A stretch of 16,500 bases of DNA from assembly GCA_036160575.1 (NCBI GenBank), contig JAYYDT010000144.1:1-16500 (forward strand), read 5' to 3'. Shown here piece after piece: positions 14,888 through 16,500 of the stretch. The notes beneath the pieces were generated by a model. It saw nothing but the letters and a program-made list of their open reading frames with translations. It was not told the origin of the DNA and made no database searches. The stretch comes from TMED26 sp002694075 (GTDB lineage: Bacteria; Pseudomonadota; Alphaproteobacteria; Thalassobaculales; Thalassobaculaceae). A program made the position numbers and the translations under genes. Each line of letters starts with the position of its first letter. Within the stretch, counting starts at the first letter, position 1.

Positions 14888-15703
14888 ATGACGGACACCC
14901 ACGCCTTTCCCACACCGCGCCCGACCATTAACGCCGACGACCCCTGGCAGTGGCTAGCCGCCGGCTGGCGCGACATGCGCCAGGCGCCCGTCGCCAGCCT
15001 GCTTTACGGCGTGATCGCGGCGATCATCAGCGTATTGCTGATCAGCGCGCTGATCGGTTTCGATATGGGGTATTTGGTCCTGCCGCTGACCGCCGGCTTC
15101 ATGCTGGTGGGGCCGTTTTTGGCGGTCGGCCTTTACGACATCAGCTGGCGTCTGGAGACGGGCGAACCTCACGGCTTGCTGCCGGCGGTGCGGCGACGCG
15201 GGGCCGGACCGACGCAATTGGCGCTGGTCGGGCTTTTATTGATGTTGATGCTGCTCGCCTGGTGGCGTTTGGCGATGTTGATCTACGCGCTGTTTTTCGG
15301 TCTGGCGCCGTTTCCGGGCCTCGCCGAGTCTGTCAACCTGTTGTTCTTCACCGCCGACGGCTTGACCATGTTGGCGGTCGGCACGGCGGTCGGTGGGGTG
15401 ATCGCCTGCGCGGTTTTCGCCGCCGCCGCCTTTTCCATTCCCATGCTGTTGGCGCGTGACGTAGACGCCATCAGCGCGATCATCGCCAGCGTTGGCGCGG
15501 TACGCGCGGCCCCTTTCACAATGCTGGTGTGGGCTTGGCTGATCGTAGTTTTGACGGTGTGCGGGCTGATCACCGCCTGCCTCGGCTTGATCGTCACCTT
15601 TCCCCTGGTCGGCCACGCCACGTGGCACGCCTACCGCCATGTGATCGAGGGGGTGGCGCCAGGCACCTCTGGCGGCGCTCACCCGGTGACGTCATCGTCG
15701 TAA
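14888..15703 (+). CDS. DUF2189 family integral membrane protein
   Basis: This 271-residue inner-membrane protein matches the DUF2189 family of alphaproteobacterial membrane proteins, whose function is unknown. It has a short polar N-terminus (ending near DDPWQWLAAGWRDM) followed by five or six hydrophobic segments, roughly 34-57, 60-85, 110-138, 157-187 and 210-240. The family-like features are the WQWLAAGWRDMRQAP opening, LTAGFMLVGPFLAVGLYDIS (67-86), and FSIPMLLARDVDAISAI (182-198). A final VGHATWHAYRHVI segment (241-253) also fits. The ATG at 14888 is preceded by AGGGGG seven bases upstream; a longer frame back to 14783 would translate the promoter region and is rejected. The last 25 bp overlap the convergent ccoS gene. 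It sits beside cbb3 oxidase genes, but I cannot claim a functional link. Confidence 0.85.
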   Translation: MTDTHAFPTPRPTINADDPWQWLAAGWRDMRQAPVASLLYGVIAAIISVLLISALIGFDMGYLVLPLTAGFMLVGPFLAVGLYDISWRLETGEPHGLLPAVRRRGAGPTQLALVGLLLMLMLLAWWRLAMLIYALFFGLAPFPGLAESVNLLFFTADGLTMLAVGTAVGGVIACAVFAAAAFSIPMLLARDVDAISAIIASVGAVRAAPFTMLVWAWLIVVLTVCGLITACLGLIVTFPLVGHATWHAYRHVIEGVAPGTSGGAHPVTSSS

Positions 15704-15837
15704 GGGTCCTCCAGGACCCGCTCGGCGGCGCCCGCCATGTCATCGAACTGACCATCGCCAAGCGCCCATAAAAACCCCGCCAGGCCCAATAGCCCGAGCA
15801 GCAGCGCCGCCGGGATCAAAATCACCAACGCATTCAT
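15679..15837 (-). CDS. ccoS: cbb3-type cytochrome oxidase assembly protein CcoS
   Basis: This 52-residue protein is a single-span inner-membrane peptide that fits CcoS: MNALVILIPAALLLGLLGLA forms the helix, then FLWALGDGQFDDMAGAAERV, the family's WAL-x-x-GQ-[FY]-DD-x-x-GAA motif, and an acidic tail ending DPYDDDVTG. CcoS is needed for cofactor (heme and copper) insertion into the CcoN subunit of cbb3 oxidase. Its ATG at 15837 overlaps the stop of the upstream frame as ATGA, the arrangement normally seen for ccoI-ccoS, so the pair is translationally coupled. The TGA at 15679-15681 lies within the 3' end of the convergent DUF2189 gene (25-bp overlap). The gene itself looks intact, but the cluster it serves is broken just upstream. 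Confidence 0.93.
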   Translation of the reverse strand: MNALVILIPAALLLGLLGLAGFLWALGDGQFDDMAGAAERVLEDPYDDDVTG

Positions 15838-16400
15838 CGCGCCCGCCCTTGGCGCACGCGCAGCGCGTTGAGGGAGACCACGATGGACGAGCCGGACATG
15901 GCCAGGGCGGCGATCAGCGGAGTCACCAGACCGGCCATCGCCGCCGGAATCGCCACCGCGTTATAGGCCAGCGCGAAAGCGACGTTCTGCAGCACCAAGC
16001 GGTCGGCCCGGCGCGCCAAACGCCAGGTCGCCAGGACCGGTGCCAAGCTCGCCCCCTGGAACACGAAATCGGCCTTGGTCTGGCTTAGATCACTGGCCGT
16101 TGACGGCGATATGGCGACATCGGCGGCGGCTAGGCTGTAATGGCCATAGCACTCAATCTCATCGCGGAAGGTGCGGATCATCTGGCTGTGGCAGTTGTAG
16201 CACCCCTCACGCACATAAATGTTGCGACCGGCCAACTCGAGCGGCGTGTAAGGCCGCATGCCCTTGACCTTCTCAATGGTCGACTCCAGGAAAAACAACG
16301 GCACCAGTTCGACAATCCCGCCAATCGAGACGACGATCAAAATGCACAGCACCAGCAGGATCGGGCGGCGTTCGAGGGTGGTGTGATTGAACCTGGCCAT
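15834..16400 (-). pseudogene. chimeric ccoO N-terminus fused in frame to ccoI C-terminus
   Basis: This 188-residue frame joins pieces of two genes. Residues 1-92 are the start of CcoO, the membrane-anchored monoheme c subunit of cbb3 oxidase: an anchor helix (13-37), STIEKVKGMRPYTPLELAGR (40-59), the heme site CYNCH (67-71) and RDEIECYGHYSLA. Residues from about 90 to the end are the last part of CcoI (FixI), the P-type copper ATPase: LAAADVAISPSTASDLSQ (90-107, the segment just after the hinge GDGxNDAPAL), ADFVFQG (109-115), then the final two helices (about 137-183). Missing are about 150 residues of CcoO with its heme-ligating region, ccoQ, ccoP, ccoG, ccoH, and most of CcoI with its metal site and phosphorylation Asp. 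The start overlaps the ccoN stop as TGATG; the end overlaps ccoS as ATGA. No working CcoO or CcoI could be made. Either a real deletion or an assembly misjoin. Confidence 0.9.
16119..16133 (-). other. ccoO/ccoI junction at a shared Leu-Ala-Ala stretch
   Basis: Codons 90-94 (L-A-A-A-D; CTA GCC GCC GCC GAT) belong to both families: CcoO normally continues YGHYSLAAE and CcoI reads APALAAADVA. The crossover must lie within these bases, which would supply about 9-12 nt of homology. The parent sequences are not visible, so the exact point and length are inferred. Confidence 0.75.
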
Positions 16401-16500
16401 CAGCGCCCCCCGCCGGCGCCGACGGCGGCCAGCGGCGCGGCCGCCACCGGCGCCGTTTCATCGCACAGGTCGCCGCGCATGGTGCGTAACAAGTTATACG
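16400..16500 (-). CDS. ccoN: cbb3 cytochrome oxidase subunit I CcoN, C-terminal end (partial)
   Basis: The frame enters from the right edge and reads YNLLRTMRGDLCDETAPVAA followed by an Ala/Gly-rich tail to TGA at 16402-16400. The YNLxRTxRG pattern is the cytoplasmic end after the last helix of CcoN, the heme b/copper catalytic subunit of cbb3 oxidase. The identification is helped greatly by position: the TGA overlaps the CcoO start as TGATG, the normal ccoNO arrangement. Only 32 residues are visible, so whether the rest of the subunit is intact cannot be judged. Confidence 0.8.
   Translation of the reverse strand, partial: YNLLRTMRGDLCDETAPVAAAPLAAVGAGGGR

Noticed and set aside
1..16500. 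CRISPR arrays, tRNA or rRNA genes, insertion sequences, attachment sites
   Set aside because: I saw no regularly spaced direct repeats, no cloverleaf with a CCA-type acceptor, no transposase or integrase frame and no flanking duplications. The ccoO/ccoI junction shows no inserted element.

Overview
The window is compact, GC-rich DNA with an alphaproteobacterial look, most like Rhodospirillales. This rests on the gene set (two-subunit methylmalonyl-CoA mutase, TRAP transporter, cbb3 oxidase genes, a DUF2189 membrane protein, an omega-transaminase) and on base composition. It is inference; no rRNA or other phylogenetic marker is present. I saw no tRNA, rRNA, CRISPR array, transposase or phage gene.

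Layout, left to right. (1) 1-264 is the C-terminal end of a secreted RTX-type calcium-binding protein. It is followed by 327 bp without a convincing gene, which carries a short 18-bp tandem repeat. (2) A YbaK-family aminoacyl-tRNA deacylase (592-1065, +) meets an unrecognised 98-aa gene tail to tail (1077-1373, -). (3) A small lipoprotein gene (2273-2548, -) and a periplasmic Sel1-repeat gene (1528-2223, -) probably form an operon, read from a good sigma70-like promoter at 2583-2611. (4) An omega-amino acid:pyruvate aminotransferase (2634-3956, -) is divergent from a GT9 heptosyltransferase-like gene (4093-5106, +). (5) mutA and mutB (9239 down to 5077, -) overlap by ATGA and encode both subunits of methylmalonyl-CoA mutase, the last step that brings propionyl-CoA carbon into the TCA cycle. 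(6) A GT39/ArnT-like membrane glycosyltransferase gene (9363-10883, +) follows. (7) A TRAP transporter operon lies on the minus strand in the order dctP (14668-13655), dctQ, dctM, then a HAD-IIA phosphatase gene only 4 bp downstream. A terminator-like hairpin sits between dctP and dctQ. (8) A DUF2189 membrane protein gene (14888-15703, +) has a strong leader hairpin. (9) The right edge holds cbb3 cytochrome oxidase genes on the minus strand: the end of ccoN, a chimeric reading frame, and ccoS, which is only 52 codons long.

The most striking observation is the chimeric frame at 15834-16400. Its first 90 or so residues are the N-terminus of CcoO, with the membrane anchor and the CxxCH heme site. 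The remainder is the C-terminal end of the copper ATPase CcoI, followed by ccoS with the usual ATGA overlap. In a normal ccoNOQP-ccoGHIS cluster about 5 kb would lie between these parts: the rest of ccoO, then ccoQ, ccoP, ccoG, ccoH and most of ccoI. The join is in frame and falls at a Leu-Ala-Ala stretch that both families share. This points to a deletion through short homology or to an assembly misjoin. Either way, this locus as written cannot encode a working cbb3 oxidase.

Three convergent gene pairs overlap by 25-34 bp at their 3' ends (GT9/mutB, GT39/HAD, DUF2189/ccoS), which shows how tightly the region is packed.
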